From the NCBI GenBank assembly GCA_947472765.1, contig CANJCM010000002.1:1-64000 (forward strand): a DNA stretch of 64,000 nucleotides, given 5' to 3'. Origin of the DNA: Opitutia bacterium (lineage in GTDB: Bacteria; Verrucomicrobiota; Verrucomicrobiia; Opitutales; Opitutaceae). The translations under genes were made by a program, and so were the position numbers. Below the pieces are notes generated by a model. The model was not told the DNA's origin. It did not search any database and worked only from the letters and a program-made list of their open reading frames with translations. Below, in pieces: positions 55,893 through 64,000 of this stretch (within the stretch, counting starts at the first letter, position 1; each line of letters begins with the position of its first letter).

Positions 55893-56774
55893 TTACCCGT
55901 GGACGATTTCCGTGCCGATGCCGGTGTCGGTGAAGATTTCGAGCAGCAGCGAATGGGCGAGCCGGCCGTCGATGAAATGCACGCGTTGCACGCCTTCCTC
56001 GAGCGCGCGAATGGCGCTCTGGACCTTCGGGCGCATGCCCTTGTCGATCACACCCTTCTTCTTGAGATCGTCGACCTGGCTGATCTTGAGCGTGGGAATG
56101 AGGGTGTCGGGATTTTTCGGGTCCGAGAGCAGCCCCGGGACGTCGCTCATGTACACCAGCCGCCGCGCCCGCAGCGCGCTCGCGACGCGACCGGCCACGA
56201 GATCGGCATTCACGTTGTAAGGCTTGCCGTCGTGCCCCTCGGCCACCGGGGAAATCACCGGGATGAATCCGTCCGCAATCTCCTTCTTGATCAGCTTCAC
56301 CTTCACCTCCGTCACATCGCCGACGTAACCAAGATCGACCGGCTTGCCATCATCGTCGGCGACGAGCTTCTCACATACGAGCACGCTGTCGCCGGGCAGT
56401 CCTTTGGGCCGGCCCTTGGCGGACGAAATGGCGTCGCACACGTCACGGTTCACAATCTCGTCGAGCGTCTTCTTCACGACCGCGATCGTCGCCTCGTCCG
56501 TGACGCGCATGCCATTCACGAACCGCGCCTTGAGCCCGGACACCTCCATCGCCTTCGTGATGGCCTTGCCGCCACCGTGCACGACGACGACGTTGATCCC
56601 GCAAGCGGCGAGGAAGGCGATGTCGTAGGCCACGCGCGTCCGCGCCGCGGGATCGGGATCGTCCATGAAGCTCCCGCCGTACTTCACCACGAAGGTGGAG
56701 CCGCGAAAATCCTGAATGTAAGGCAGGGCCTCGAGCAGCACCTTCGCCTTGGCCGTGACTTCAGCGACGTTCAT
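55893..56774 (-). CDS. argB: Acetylglutamate kinase
   Basis: A 293-residue amino-acid kinase phosphorylating N-acetylglutamate. The start '[39 protein letters not shown]' is the conserved opening; the track's 71-residue extension is spurious. '[21 protein letters not shown]', '[27 protein letters not shown]' and '[16 protein letters not shown]' are the catalytic and regulatory motifs. It has the N-terminal helix that, in some families, allows arginine feedback and hexamer formation. It is the first gene of argB-argD-argF, divergent in location from argJ with GxxExxY between. Confidence 0.96.
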   Translation of the reverse strand: MNVAEVTAKAKVLLEALPYIQDFRGSTFVVKYGGSFMDDPDPAARTRVAYDIAFLAACGINVVVVHGGGKAITKAMEVSGLKARFVNGMRVTDEATIAVVKKTLDEIVNRDVCDAISSAKGRPKGLPGDSVLVCEKLVADDDGKPVDLGYVGDVTEVKVKLIKKEIADGFIPVISPVAEGHDGKPYNVNADLVAGRVASALRARRLVYMSDVPGLLSDPKNPDTLIPTLKISQVDDLKKKGVIDKGMRPKVQSAIRALEEGVQRVHFIDGRLAHSLLLEIFTDTGIGTEIVHG

Positions 56775-57007
56775 CAGCGGAAAAAACGAGAGCGATGATC
56801 GCGGAGGACAAGGAACGGCGGATGGGTGGGAGCACTGGCGTGAAGGAGAAGTCATGGAATAAGTCACAGTGCGTCCGCATATCCACAAAATTTTTCGGCC
56901 GCCACCCGGCCCCGCTTCTTTTGGAACAGGAAGATCGGGAAGAGCGGGAAGAGGCGAAGCGAGGGCTCTCCGCATCCGTGATCTCACACGACCTGCCGGC
57001 GAAGTAA

Positions 57008-57412
57008 CTAGGCTTGGTCCGCGCCGCGAAGAGTCAGCCTCCGCAGCCCTCGCGTGAGTATCGGTTCGTGAAAATTGATGAGCAACCCGATGGGGGCATC
57101 CAGGAGGCGCATGTAACTCAGCAGTTGCGCAACGTGGATCGGGAGAATCGCCTCCACCGTCTTGGTTTCAACAAGGAGACAACGATCCACGAAAAGGTCC
57201 ACACGCAGGGATTCGTCGAAGACGTACCCCTTGTAAGTGACTGGAACAATGAGCTCACGAACCGAAGGAATGTTCCGAAGGGAGAGTTCCCGGGAGAGAC
57301 ACTTCAGGTAAATGCTCTCGAGCAGGCCCGGTCCCTTGTCCCGATGCACCTCGATTGCCGCGCCGATAACCTCCGATGAACAGAAATTCGCCCTCTGAAA
57401 GTGCGGATGCAT
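57008..57412 (-). CDS. GxxExxY family protein
   Basis: A 134-residue protein starting at ATG 57412 ('[39 protein letters not shown]'). The family-naming GxxExxY motif appears as 'GPGLLESIY', after 'IGAAIEVH'. '[33 protein letters not shown]' and '[18 protein letters not shown]' are the remaining conserved blocks; a PD-(D/E)xK nuclease-like fold ('[13 protein letters not shown]') is suspected. These are typically single accessory genes widespread in Verrucomicrobiota and Bacteroidota. It sits between argB and argJ without functional connection. Confidence 0.9.
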   Translation of the reverse strand: MHPHFQRANFCSSEVIGAAIEVHRDKGPGLLESIYLKCLSRELSLRNIPSVRELIVPVTYKGYVFDESLRVDLFVDRCLLVETKTVEAILPIHVAQLLSYMRLLDAPIGLLINFHEPILTRGLRRLTLRGADQA

Positions 57413-57675
57413 GTCCGTTGTTTTTGTTTCCGACCGACCCAAAACTCCTCCCGCTAGATTGCGAGCATCGCGGCACCCAGAAATTCGGGTCGAGCAGTTT
57501 TCCCCTTCGCGAATGGCTGGGCAAGGAATGCTAGCGTGAAGAGCGCGAGGTTGACCCTGAAAGCAGCTTCCCGATCTCCCCGGCCTTCCTGTTCCAACTC
57601 CGCGGGTGCGAATGCGCATCCACCGCCGCGCAAATTCTTCTTCACTCCGCGGCGGCAGCGGCCCACTTCTGTCGC

Positions 57676-58992
57676 GTGTCCAGCACCAACCTGACTTTCG
57701 CCAATCGTGACGCGCATCGCGCGTGGCTCGCCTCCCAGGCGCGCCTGCCCGCGGGTTTTCGAGTGGGCACGACGCGTTTCGATTTCACCCCGGTGGAGGC
57801 TCCGAAGCCGGCGAGGATGACAATCACGTTGATCGCGCTGGATCGGCCGACGCCGGATTTCGCCGCGGTCTTCACGAAGAACGCGTTTCCGGGCGCACCC
57901 GTAATTGTCGGCCGCCAGCGGCTCGCCGAGCCCACCCTCGGCGCGATCGTGGTGAACAATAAAATTTCCAACGTCTGCGCTCCCGGCGGCGTCGCAACCT
58001 CCGAGCGCATTTGCGCCGCGGCGGGAAAACTTCTCGAACTCGCGGGCACACAGGTGCTGCCAAGTTCGACGGGCGTGATCGGTTGGACGCTGCCGGAACC
58101 GGCGATCGTCGGCGGGCTCCCGCAGGCGGCCGCGGCCCTCGCCAGCGGCTCCATCCTTCCGGCGGCGGAAGGCATAGTGACGACCGATCTCTATCCGAAG
58201 ATCCGCCGCGCCGATCTCGGCGGCGGCAGCATCGTCGGCATCGCCAAGGGCGCGGGCATGATTGAGCCCAATCTCGCGACGATGCTCGTCTACATTCTGA
58301 CCGACCTCGCGGTGCCGCGCGCCGAACTTCGCGCCATGCTCGCCCGCGTCGTCGAGCCGAGTTTCAATTCGATCAGCATCGATAGCGACACGAGTACGTC
58401 CGACACGGTCGTGGTGGTCTCCTCGGGCAAGGTCCCCTGCGCGGATTTCGCGGCCTTCGAAGCGGCGCTCGCCGACGTGTGCCGCGATCTCGCCGAAGAT
58501 GTCGTCCGCAATGGCGAAGGCGTGCGGCATGTGATTCGGGTCGCCGTGCGGAAGGCGGCCTCGGTCGAACTCGCCCGTGCGCTCGGCAAGGCCGTCGTCA
58601 ATGCACCGTTGTTCAAATGCGCCGTGGCCGGCAACGACGCCAACGTCGGTCGGCTGGTCCAGGCAATTGGCAAGCATGTCGGCGCCCATGCCCCGGGCAC
58701 CGATCTCTCCCGCCTCCGCGCGCGCATGGGCGGCGTGGAGATTTTTGCGCAAGGCGTCTTCCAACTTGATCCGACCAAGGAAGCAGCGCTGACCAGCCAC
58801 CTCCGTGGCGCGGAACTTTATACGAGCAAGCCGACGGCCGACGGCATTTTCACCGCGACCGTGGATTATCCTCCCCATGAGCGCTGCGTGGAAATCGACA
58901 TCGACCTCGGCAGCGGCACGGCCGAGGCGACGGTCTTCGGGGGCGATCTCACCCACGAATACGTGAGCGAGAACGCCGACTACCGGAGCTGA
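57676..58992 (+). CDS. argJ: Bifunctional ornithine acetyltransferase/N-acetylglutamate synthase
   Basis: A 438-residue protein with a GTG start. ArgJ recycles the acetyl group from N-acetylornithine to glutamate and may also use acetyl-CoA. The autocleavage region is intact: 'GIAKGAGMIEPNLATMLVYILTD' contains the Ala-Thr-Met-Leu site where Thr becomes the nucleophile of the beta chain. 'SDTVVVVSSGK' and 'FKCAVAGNDANVGRLVQAIG' are also typical. The C-terminal 'THEYVSENADYRS' is the family end (normally ...YVxINaDYRT). It removes the need for ArgA, so argJ supplies the first and fifth steps of the pathway. Confidence 0.96.
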   Translation: MSSTNLTFANRDAHRAWLASQARLPAGFRVGTTRFDFTPVEAPKPARMTITLIALDRPTPDFAAVFTKNAFPGAPVIVGRQRLAEPTLGAIVVNNKISNVCAPGGVATSERICAAAGKLLELAGTQVLPSSTGVIGWTLPEPAIVGGLPQAAAALASGSILPAAEGIVTTDLYPKIRRADLGGGSIVGIAKGAGMIEPNLATMLVYILTDLAVPRAELRAMLARVVEPSFNSISIDSDTSTSDTVVVVSSGKVPCADFAAFEAALADVCRDLAEDVVRNGEGVRHVIRVAVRKAASVELARALGKAVVNAPLFKCAVAGNDANVGRLVQAIGKHVGAHAPGTDLSRLRARMGGVEIFAQGVFQLDPTKEAALTSHLRGAELYTSKPTADGIFTATVDYPPHERCVEIDIDLGSGTAEATVFGGDLTHEYVSENADYRS

Positions 58993-59015
58993 TCGCGCAG
59001 CGCGCTCAGCTTGGT

Positions 59016-59101
59016 GTTTTCGCGAAGCGAAAACGGCGCCCCAGACTCCAGCGGATTCCCGTGGCGGGAATCCACCCAAGGTTTTGGCGCAGTCAAAACC
59101 T
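59016..59101. repeat. Three hairpins between convergent argJ and decarboxylase gene
   Basis: GTTTTCGCGAAGCGAAAAC, GGATTCCCGTGGCGGGAATCC and AGGTTTTGGCGCAGTCAAAACCT follow one another. The arrangement mirrors the three-hairpin cluster between mlaD and argG and again overlaps the stop codon of the minus-strand gene. Confidence 0.6.
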
Positions 59102-60239
59102 ATTGGTTCACGTGCACCACCTTCGCCGGCGGGAAGCCGTTGAAGTAGGTCGCGGAGGCGTGGCTGTAGGCGCCGATGTTGGTGCTGTACACCAAATCAC
59201 CGCGTTCGAGATTCGGCAGGTTCTCCGCCATCGAGACGACATCGAGCGCGTCACAGGTTGGACCGAACACCGAGCAAATCTGCGTTGGGCCCTTCTTGAA
59301 GGCCTTCACCGGGTATTTGCAGTGATCGAAAATCACACCCGAGTACGTGTGGTAGACGCCGTCGTTGATGTAATAGCAGGTCTTGCCGTCACGCACGGCC
59401 TTGCCGATCACGCTGGCCACCGAGAGGCCCGCGGTCGCCGCGAGGAAGCGGCCCGGTTCGGCCAGGACCTGAATGTTCTTCGGGAAGAGCCGCTCGATCT
59501 CGGTGTTGATGACCTTCGCGAGTTCGCGGAACGGCCGCACTGACGAATCGTACGGGGCCGGGAAGCCGCCGCCGATGTCGAGCAGGTTCATCTTCGTGTA
59601 GCCGCGGTCCTGGGCCTCCTTGAAGACGTTGGCCGTGAGGGCCAGGGCCTGGACGTAATTCTCGAAGTTCGTCGTCTGGCTGCCGACGTGAAAGCTGATG
59701 CCTTCGACGGTGAGGCCCAGCTTGTCCGCCGCGAGAATGAGATCGACCGCCTCGCCCGGCGAAGCCCCGAACTTGGAGGACAGCTCCACCATCGCGCCGG
59801 TGTTCGGCACCTTGAGCCGCAACGCCAGCCCCGCCGTCGGGGCGTGCTTCTTGATCTTATGGATCTCCTCGAGGTTATCGAAGGTCACCAGCGGCTTGTA
59901 TTGATTGAGCTCCTCCAGCGTGTCCGTCGGCTTCGTCGGATTCGCGTAGATGATCTTGTCCCAGATCCACTGCTGTCGCTGCTTGGCCGGCAGGTGCTTG
60001 ATGTTCTGGTAGACGATCATGAACTCCGGCATCGAAGCGACGTCGAAGCTGGCGCCAGCCTCGAACAGCGTCTTCACGATCTGCGGGTCCGGATTCGCCT
60101 TCACCGCATAGTACACCTGCACGCGGGGCAGGTACCGGCGGAATTCACGATACGCCTTCCGCAGCGCATCATGATCGATGACGAACAGCGGCGTCCCGTG
60201 TTCCCGCGCGAGTTTCTGCAGCCGCGTGAGTGAAATCAT
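59100..60239 (-). CDS. Type III PLP decarboxylase, probable ornithine decarboxylase
   Basis: A 379-residue alanine-racemase-fold decarboxylase. 'QVYYAVKANPDPQIVKTLFEAGASFDVAS' has the PLP lysine, 'GISFHVGSQTTNFENYVQAL' and 'LDIGGGFPAPY' bind the cofactor, 'LAEPGRFLAATAG' follows, and 'FGPTCDALDVVS' contains the catalytic cysteine in the form characteristic of ornithine/lysine decarboxylases. It would make putrescine. Its pairing with homospermidine synthase (9-nt gap) strongly supports ornithine as substrate; a lysine/ornithine dual enzyme remains possible. LysA (diaminopimelate decarboxylase) is less likely because of the GPTCDALD motif. Confidence 0.88.
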   Translation of the reverse strand: MISLTRLQKLAREHGTPLFVIDHDALRKAYREFRRYLPRVQVYYAVKANPDPQIVKTLFEAGASFDVASMPEFMIVYQNIKHLPAKQRQQWIWDKIIYANPTKPTDTLEELNQYKPLVTFDNLEEIHKIKKHAPTAGLALRLKVPNTGAMVELSSKFGASPGEAVDLILAADKLGLTVEGISFHVGSQTTNFENYVQALALTANVFKEAQDRGYTKMNLLDIGGGFPAPYDSSVRPFRELAKVINTEIERLFPKNIQVLAEPGRFLAATAGLSVASVIGKAVRDGKTCYYINDGVYHTYSGVIFDHCKYPVKAFKKGPTQICSVFGPTCDALDVVSMAENLPNLERGDLVYSTNIGAYSHASATYFNGFPPAKVVHVNQ

Positions 60240-60248
60240 GGTCGAGCC

Positions 60249-61706
60249 TTAACCAGCGTCCGTGACGAGGAAGTTCTTGAACTGCCACGGATCGCGCAGA
60301 TCGAGATCGGGCTTGTTGTGGCGGTCGAAGGTGTGGTCGCGATTCTGCAGCGGGGTCCAATCCTTCGGCTGCGAGATCCAGCGGCCGAGGTACGGCTTCG
60401 CGATCTTGAGGATGTACTCGTGCGGCAGATCGTCCGGCACGCGGACGCCTTCGCTCGAGTTTTCCATCATCCACATCGAAGCGGCGACGACCGAGATCGC
60501 GACCTGCATCGTCGTGGCATTCTGGTGGGGCACCAGGCGGCGCGATTCCTGAATCGTGAGGTCGGAACCGACCCACCACGACTTGTAATCGTGGCCCATG
60601 ATCAGCGCGCCGAGGACGTCGGCGCCGGTCGTGATCTCGTCGTTCATGATCCGCTGATTTTCCACCAGGCGGTAATTGTAGCCGCGCATCTCGTTCAACG
60701 AGGCGATCGCCATGTCGCACGGGCAGTAGGCGTAGTGCATCGTCGGGCGGTAGACGGCCTTCTTGCCGTCCCAGACGGTGAGCTTGTCGGAGATGGTGAA
60801 CGCCTCGCCGTGGCGGACGACCATGCCGAGGATGTTGTAATCCGGCACCCAGGAACGAACCCAGGTGTTGATGCCCATCCGCGCGATGCAGATTTGATTC
60901 TTCGGCCCCGACGGATGCTGGAAGGCGAACTTCGGCAGCGTCTTCTCGTGCGTGCCCCAGCCCATTTCGGAGGTCGTGGTGCCTTCCTCGCGGAAGCCCT
61001 CGATGCTCCAGGTGTTCACGAACTCGTCGACCTGCTTCGGCTGCTCGGTGATCTGGGTGTCGCGCTCGCTGCAATGGATGACCTTGACGCCGATCTTCTG
61101 CGCCAGCCGGTTGAACGCCTGCTGCTCGATGAGGTCGGTGATCTGCTCGGCGGTGCGGCCCTTGACCTTCTTGTCCGCGATCAGGCTCTGGCCGATGTCG
61201 ATCAGGCCTTGCTTCACAAAGTGGGAGATCAGGCCCGGGTTTGCGCCGTGCTCGATGACCGCCGTCGGACCCTTCGTCTTCCAGCCCGCGAGCATGCGGC
61301 GCAGGTTCATGTGGCGCCAGTAAAGCGTCTTCTCGGTCGGATGCTGGTTCGGGCCGGCCGCGTAAGGATCCCACAGCTCGGTCGAGGTGTTGATGTACAA
61401 CACGCCATGGTCGTGGCACCACTGGAGAATTTCGCAGGCGTCGATGTTCCACGCCAGGTCGATCAGCAAATCGCCGGGACCGACGTGCTTCGCCAGCAGC
61501 TGCGTCATGTTTTCCTCGGTCACCCGATCGCGCAGGAAGTTAACGCCCTTCGAGGTCCACTTCTTCAGCTTCTCCGCACGGTCCTCGAAATCCATCACCG
61601 TGACGTTTTTCGCCGGCACCTTGATGTGCTTGAAGAGAATGGGCAGCGTGCACTCGGCCACGGCGCCATAACCGACGAAGAGGATTTTGTTTTGGAATTC
61701 GATCAT
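60249..61706 (-). CDS. hss: Homospermidine synthase
   Basis: A 485-residue NAD-dependent enzyme related to saccharopine dehydrogenase that joins two putrescines to sym-homospermidine. The N-terminal 'KILFVGYGAVAECTLPILFKHIK' is the Rossmann motif. 'LLIDLAWNIDACEILQWCHDHGVLYINTSTELWDPY', 'AVIEHGANPGLISHFVKQGL', 'NTWSIEGFREEGTTTSEMGWGTHE' and 'SWVPDYNILGMVVRHGEAFTISD' are the family signatures. Length matches bacterial Hss (about 475-485). The decarboxylase follows after 9 nt, so the two form a putrescine-to-homospermidine unit within the arginine cluster that supplies ornithine. Confidence 0.94.
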   Translation of the reverse strand: MIEFQNKILFVGYGAVAECTLPILFKHIKVPAKNVTVMDFEDRAEKLKKWTSKGVNFLRDRVTEENMTQLLAKHVGPGDLLIDLAWNIDACEILQWCHDHGVLYINTSTELWDPYAAGPNQHPTEKTLYWRHMNLRRMLAGWKTKGPTAVIEHGANPGLISHFVKQGLIDIGQSLIADKKVKGRTAEQITDLIEQQAFNRLAQKIGVKVIHCSERDTQITEQPKQVDEFVNTWSIEGFREEGTTTSEMGWGTHEKTLPKFAFQHPSGPKNQICIARMGINTWVRSWVPDYNILGMVVRHGEAFTISDKLTVWDGKKAVYRPTMHYAYCPCDMAIASLNEMRGYNYRLVENQRIMNDEITTGADVLGALIMGHDYKSWWVGSDLTIQESRRLVPHQNATTMQVAISVVAASMWMMENSSEGVRVPDDLPHEYILKIAKPYLGRWISQPKDWTPLQNRDHTFDRHNKPDLDLRDPWQFKNFLVTDAG

Positions 61707-61843
61707 GATCTGACGGAGTTGCAGCAGGCAGGACGGGATCGGGGCGTTCGCCCGAAAAAATTAATCCCGCTGCTCGCGCAACGTATACGCGTGCGCACTT
61801 TCGAGAGCGCCCCACGCACTGACAAGAGTTTTTCCGTGACGAA

Positions 61844-62869
61844 TTAGAGCAGACCAGCCGTCTCGTCGAAGCCGCACCACAGATTCATGATCTGGACCGC
61901 CTGGCCGCTCGCGCCCTTGACCAGATTATCCTCGGCGGACGTCAGGATGAAGTTGCCCGTGCGGGGATCGAGAACGGCGGACATGTCGATGCGATTGGTG
62001 CCGACGACATGCGCGGTGTCGGGGGTTTCGCCCGTGGGCAGCAACTGGACGAAGCTCGAATTTCCGTACGCGGCGCGCCAGGCCGCGTAAGCCTGCTCAA
62101 TGGTGCCACCCGGCGCGGCCGGAACGGTGATGGTCGTCGCAATGCCCCGCCGCATCGGCGCGAGGTGCGGATTGAACTGGATGATCGTCGCCGCACCGGT
62201 GTGCAACGCCAGTTGCTCCTCCACTTCGGCGAGGTGCCGGTGTTTGACGAGACCGTAGGCCTTGGTGCTCTCGGCGCGCTCCACGTAAAGGTACATCTCA
62301 TCGACCTTCTTGCCCGCACCGCTGACGCCGCTGTAGGAATTCACCACGATGTGCTCGCGCGTCACCACCCCGGCGCGCAGCAGTGGCACGAGCGGCACGA
62401 GAATGCTGGTCGGATAGCAGCCGGGCGCGGCCACGAGCCTCGTTTCAGTTTTCCAGGCGGACGACGTGAGTTCCGGCAGCACGAAACGCGCGGACGGCAA
62501 CAACTCGGGCGCATGATGCTCGCCGTAGTATTTCTGGTAGGTCGCGAGGTCGGAGATGCGAAAGTCGGCGCTGAGGTCGATGACCCGCTTGCCGCCGGCA
62601 ACCAAGGCACGCGCGTAGGTCGCAGCCGCGCCGTGCGGCAGCGCGAGGAAGAACAAATCGATATCACCCGCCGCCAGGGCCGCCGGATCGGAGTCCGTAA
62701 ACTTCAATCCGTGATCAGCTCCGCGCACCGCGGGAATCACCGCCGCGAGCGGCTTGCCCGCTTGCGAACGGGAGGTGACCGCCGCGAGCGTCACGTTCGG
62801 GTGCCGCAGCAGGAGCTTGACGAGGATTTCGCCCGAGTAACCGGAGGCGCCAACGATGCCGACTTTCAT
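61844..62869 (-). CDS. argC: N-acetyl-gamma-glutamyl-phosphate reductase
   Basis: A 341-residue enzyme reducing N-acetylglutamyl phosphate. 'MKVGIVGASGYSGEILVKLLLRHP' is the conserved start and NADP loop, so the initiation codon is certain. The catalytic cysteine lies in 'LVAAPGCYPTSILVPL', and 'VVNSYSGVSGAGKK' and 'HRHLAEVEEQL' follow as expected. The start is preceded by CACCTCCTTTCCTCCC, which is an anti-Shine-Dalgarno-like rather than Shine-Dalgarno sequence. It is upstream of hss by 137 nt on the same strand. Confidence 0.97.
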   Translation of the reverse strand: MKVGIVGASGYSGEILVKLLLRHPNVTLAAVTSRSQAGKPLAAVIPAVRGADHGLKFTDSDPAALAAGDIDLFFLALPHGAAATYARALVAGGKRVIDLSADFRISDLATYQKYYGEHHAPELLPSARFVLPELTSSAWKTETRLVAAPGCYPTSILVPLVPLLRAGVVTREHIVVNSYSGVSGAGKKVDEMYLYVERAESTKAYGLVKHRHLAEVEEQLALHTGAATIIQFNPHLAPMRRGIATTITVPAAPGGTIEQAYAAWRAAYGNSSFVQLLPTGETPDTAHVVGTNRIDMSAVLDPRTGNFILTSAEDNLVKGASGQAVQIMNLWCGFDETAGLL

Positions 62870-62917
62870 GGGAGGAAAGGAGGTGGATTGCGGCCAGCCC
62901 GCCCCGCGCGCAACGCC

Positions 62918-62952
62918 AAATAAAATGGCCCGCTCGTTGCGGAGCGGGCCAT
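62918..62952 (-). terminator. Intrinsic terminator after TorF-like porin gene
   Basis: Minus strand ATGGCCCGCTCC-GCAAC-GAGCGGGCCAT followed by TTTTATTT. It lies about 35 nt after the stop and just before the argC leader, cleanly separating the two genes. Confidence 0.9.
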
Positions 62953-62984
62953 CGGGGAAAGGCAGACTGTATCGGTCGGTCGGC

Positions 62985-63770
62985 TTAGAAGCTGAACGAG
63001 TAGTTGACCGAGCCGACCCCGCGCTCCGCCTGGAGCGAGTTGGTGACCTGGGGGTCGCTGCCGGTCTTGAACTTGTTGTCCCAGCCGATGTGGTAGGCCC
63101 AGCCGAGCGACAGCTTGGAGTTGGTGCTCAACTGAATCGGCACCGAGAAGCCGAACGAGCAGTAGTCGCCCCAGTTCTTCGTCGCCGGCGAACCGTTCTT
63201 CACGACGTCAGTGATCTTGTAGCTGCCCCACGTCGCCGACAGGTCGACCGTCGCGCCGAGGCTGGCCAGGGCAACGGAGTGCGCCGCGCTGATTTCCCAG
63301 GTCGGGCCCTCGAGCGTCATGTCGTAATAGAGCTTCGGGGTGAGCTTCACGCCGGCGATCGTGTAGTTCAGGGCGAGGCTCGGCTCGAACGTCGCCTTGT
63401 GAACCGTGTTCACGAGGTTCGGATAGTAGTAGTACGTGAAGCCGGGGACCAAGGTCAGGCCTTCCGCGATCGTCGACGTGTACGAACCGTAGAAGTCGAA
63501 TTCCGGATCGGAGACGCCGGGAATGCGGTTGGAGAGGGGCTTGCTGGCCCAAACGCCGACAGCCAGGTTGCCGCCGAGCATGCCGCCGATTTCGGCCGAC
63601 GGCTGCAGGCTGAGCCCGCCGAGCCGCTGGCCGCGGAACATGTATTGGGAAACCACCGACACGTTTGCAGTCACGGTCGGAGCATTCACCGTGGCGCCCG
63701 CCTGAGCCCGCACGTTCAGCGCACCAACGCTAAGAGCGCCCGCAAGGGCGATAAGGAGTATCTTGTTCAT
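62985..63770 (-). CDS. TorF-like outer-membrane beta-barrel protein
   Basis: A 261-residue protein with a signal peptide ('MNKILLIALAGALSVGALNVRAQA'). 'VTANVSVVSQYMFRGQRLGGLSLQPSAEIGG' is the opening strand pair of the TorF/Gcw_chp putative porin family, including the 'Y-FRG' motif. The rest alternates hydrophobic residues in about 10-12 strand pairs ('GLTLVPGFTYYYYPN', 'LALNYTIAGVKLTPKLYYDM', 'SKLSLGWAYHIGWDN') and ends with a C-terminal 'VNYSFSF' aromatic signature for BAM-mediated insertion. The substrate is unknown. An intrinsic terminator follows. The upstream 230 nt to the window end hold only its promoter region. Confidence 0.88.
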   Translation of the reverse strand: MNKILLIALAGALSVGALNVRAQAGATVNAPTVTANVSVVSQYMFRGQRLGGLSLQPSAEIGGMLGGNLAVGVWASKPLSNRIPGVSDPEFDFYGSYTSTIAEGLTLVPGFTYYYYPNLVNTVHKATFEPSLALNYTIAGVKLTPKLYYDMTLEGPTWEISAAHSVALASLGATVDLSATWGSYKITDVVKNGSPATKNWGDYCSFGFSVPIQLSTNSKLSLGWAYHIGWDNKFKTGSDPQVTNSLQAERGVGSVNYSFSF

Positions 63771-64000
63771 AGTTTTTTTCGGAAATGGCTAACGATCCAT
63801 GAGAGCGATCGATGCTAGTGCTGTCGACCCGCCAACAAAATCACGGTAGTTCTCCATGAATTTGTCGAGTGAGTAAACGTCATTCTAGGTAGTTGGGAGT
63901 TTGCCGGCCAGGTGGGGACTGTCGCGCCCACATGGCAGGATAAGGAACTGGGTTGAGGATGAGGGTTAAGAGAACGGGAGGTGCGCAGTCCCCCTCTCTT

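Noticed and set aside
57454-59079. 541-codon minus-strand ORF opposite argJ
   Set aside because: argJ is certain from its ATML autocleavage region; the reverse frame has no recognisable domain.
59100-60239. Annotation as diaminopimelate decarboxylase (lysA)
   Set aside because: The GPTCDALD cysteine motif and pairing with homospermidine synthase favour ornithine decarboxylase.

Overview
This is a GC-rich chromosomal window that most resembles a member of the Opitutales/Opitutaceae (Verrucomicrobiota). That placement is inference. It rests on PEP-CTERM sorting tails, a planctomycete/verrucomicrobial PSCyt1-DUF1549-DUF1553 plus DUF1501 gene pair, a giant exported Ig-like protein with the C-terminal 'RGIGPSLAAYGV' module, a Bacteroidetes-type three-gene sdhCAB operon, and start codons preceded by pyrimidine-rich tracts instead of Shine-Dalgarno sequences. 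No phage, integrase, transposase, plasmid or CRISPR genes were found. Nearly all of the window is chromosomal core or lineage-specific content.

Layout. 0-12.4 kb: a V4R-domain protein with an unknown partner, a MocR-type regulator, an MHS-family transporter, gpsA, the sdhCAB operon, an adenylate-forming (PaaK/CapK-like) enzyme and a NUDIX hydrolase. 12.3-20.4 kb: a LysM protein, tRNA-Pro, a PEP-CTERM protein running into that tRNA, a TPR membrane protein, purU, a quinone oxidoreductase and carB. 20.6-25.7 kb: a diheme cytochrome c with a PQQ dehydrogenase, then a PilC/GspF protein with a catalytically degenerate NtrC-like regulator. 25.8-38.2 kb: tRNA-Gly, a carbonic anhydrase, and a block that looks like an envelope or surface stress island. 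The block holds a PRC-barrel/BON protein broken by an amber codon, a DUF3494 ice-binding-like PEP-CTERM protein, DUF883, DUF1328 and DUF3185 small membrane proteins, a 1,442-residue Ig-repeat surface protein, a histidine kinase/response regulator pair with a frameshifted kinase, and an ECF sigma factor. A GC dyad (ACCCCAT plus a G-rich arm) lies upstream of the giant gene, the kinase and the sigma factor, and a partial copy lies upstream of the PRC/BON gene.

38.3-51.3 kb: yedK, the PSCyt/DUF1501 pair, a Tat-exported mannonate-dehydratase-like protein, rsmE and rsmD, then an Mla-type lipid transport operon (mlaE, mlaF, mlaD) led by a translationally coupled aromatic-repeat exported protein. 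51.3-63 kb: a nearly complete arginine pathway (argG, argF, argD, argB, argJ, argC; argH not seen) interrupted by a frameshifted pilin gene and a GxxExxY gene. Inside it is an ornithine decarboxylase-homospermidine synthase pair that would convert ornithine to homospermidine. The window closes with a TorF-like outer-membrane protein.

Three genes carry single-lesion disruptions: an amber codon, a -1 shift at a T7 run and a 1-nt loss at a GG. They could be real pseudogenes or consensus errors, and reads are needed to decide. Intergenic regions are decorated with short palindromic interspersed repeats of at least three families.
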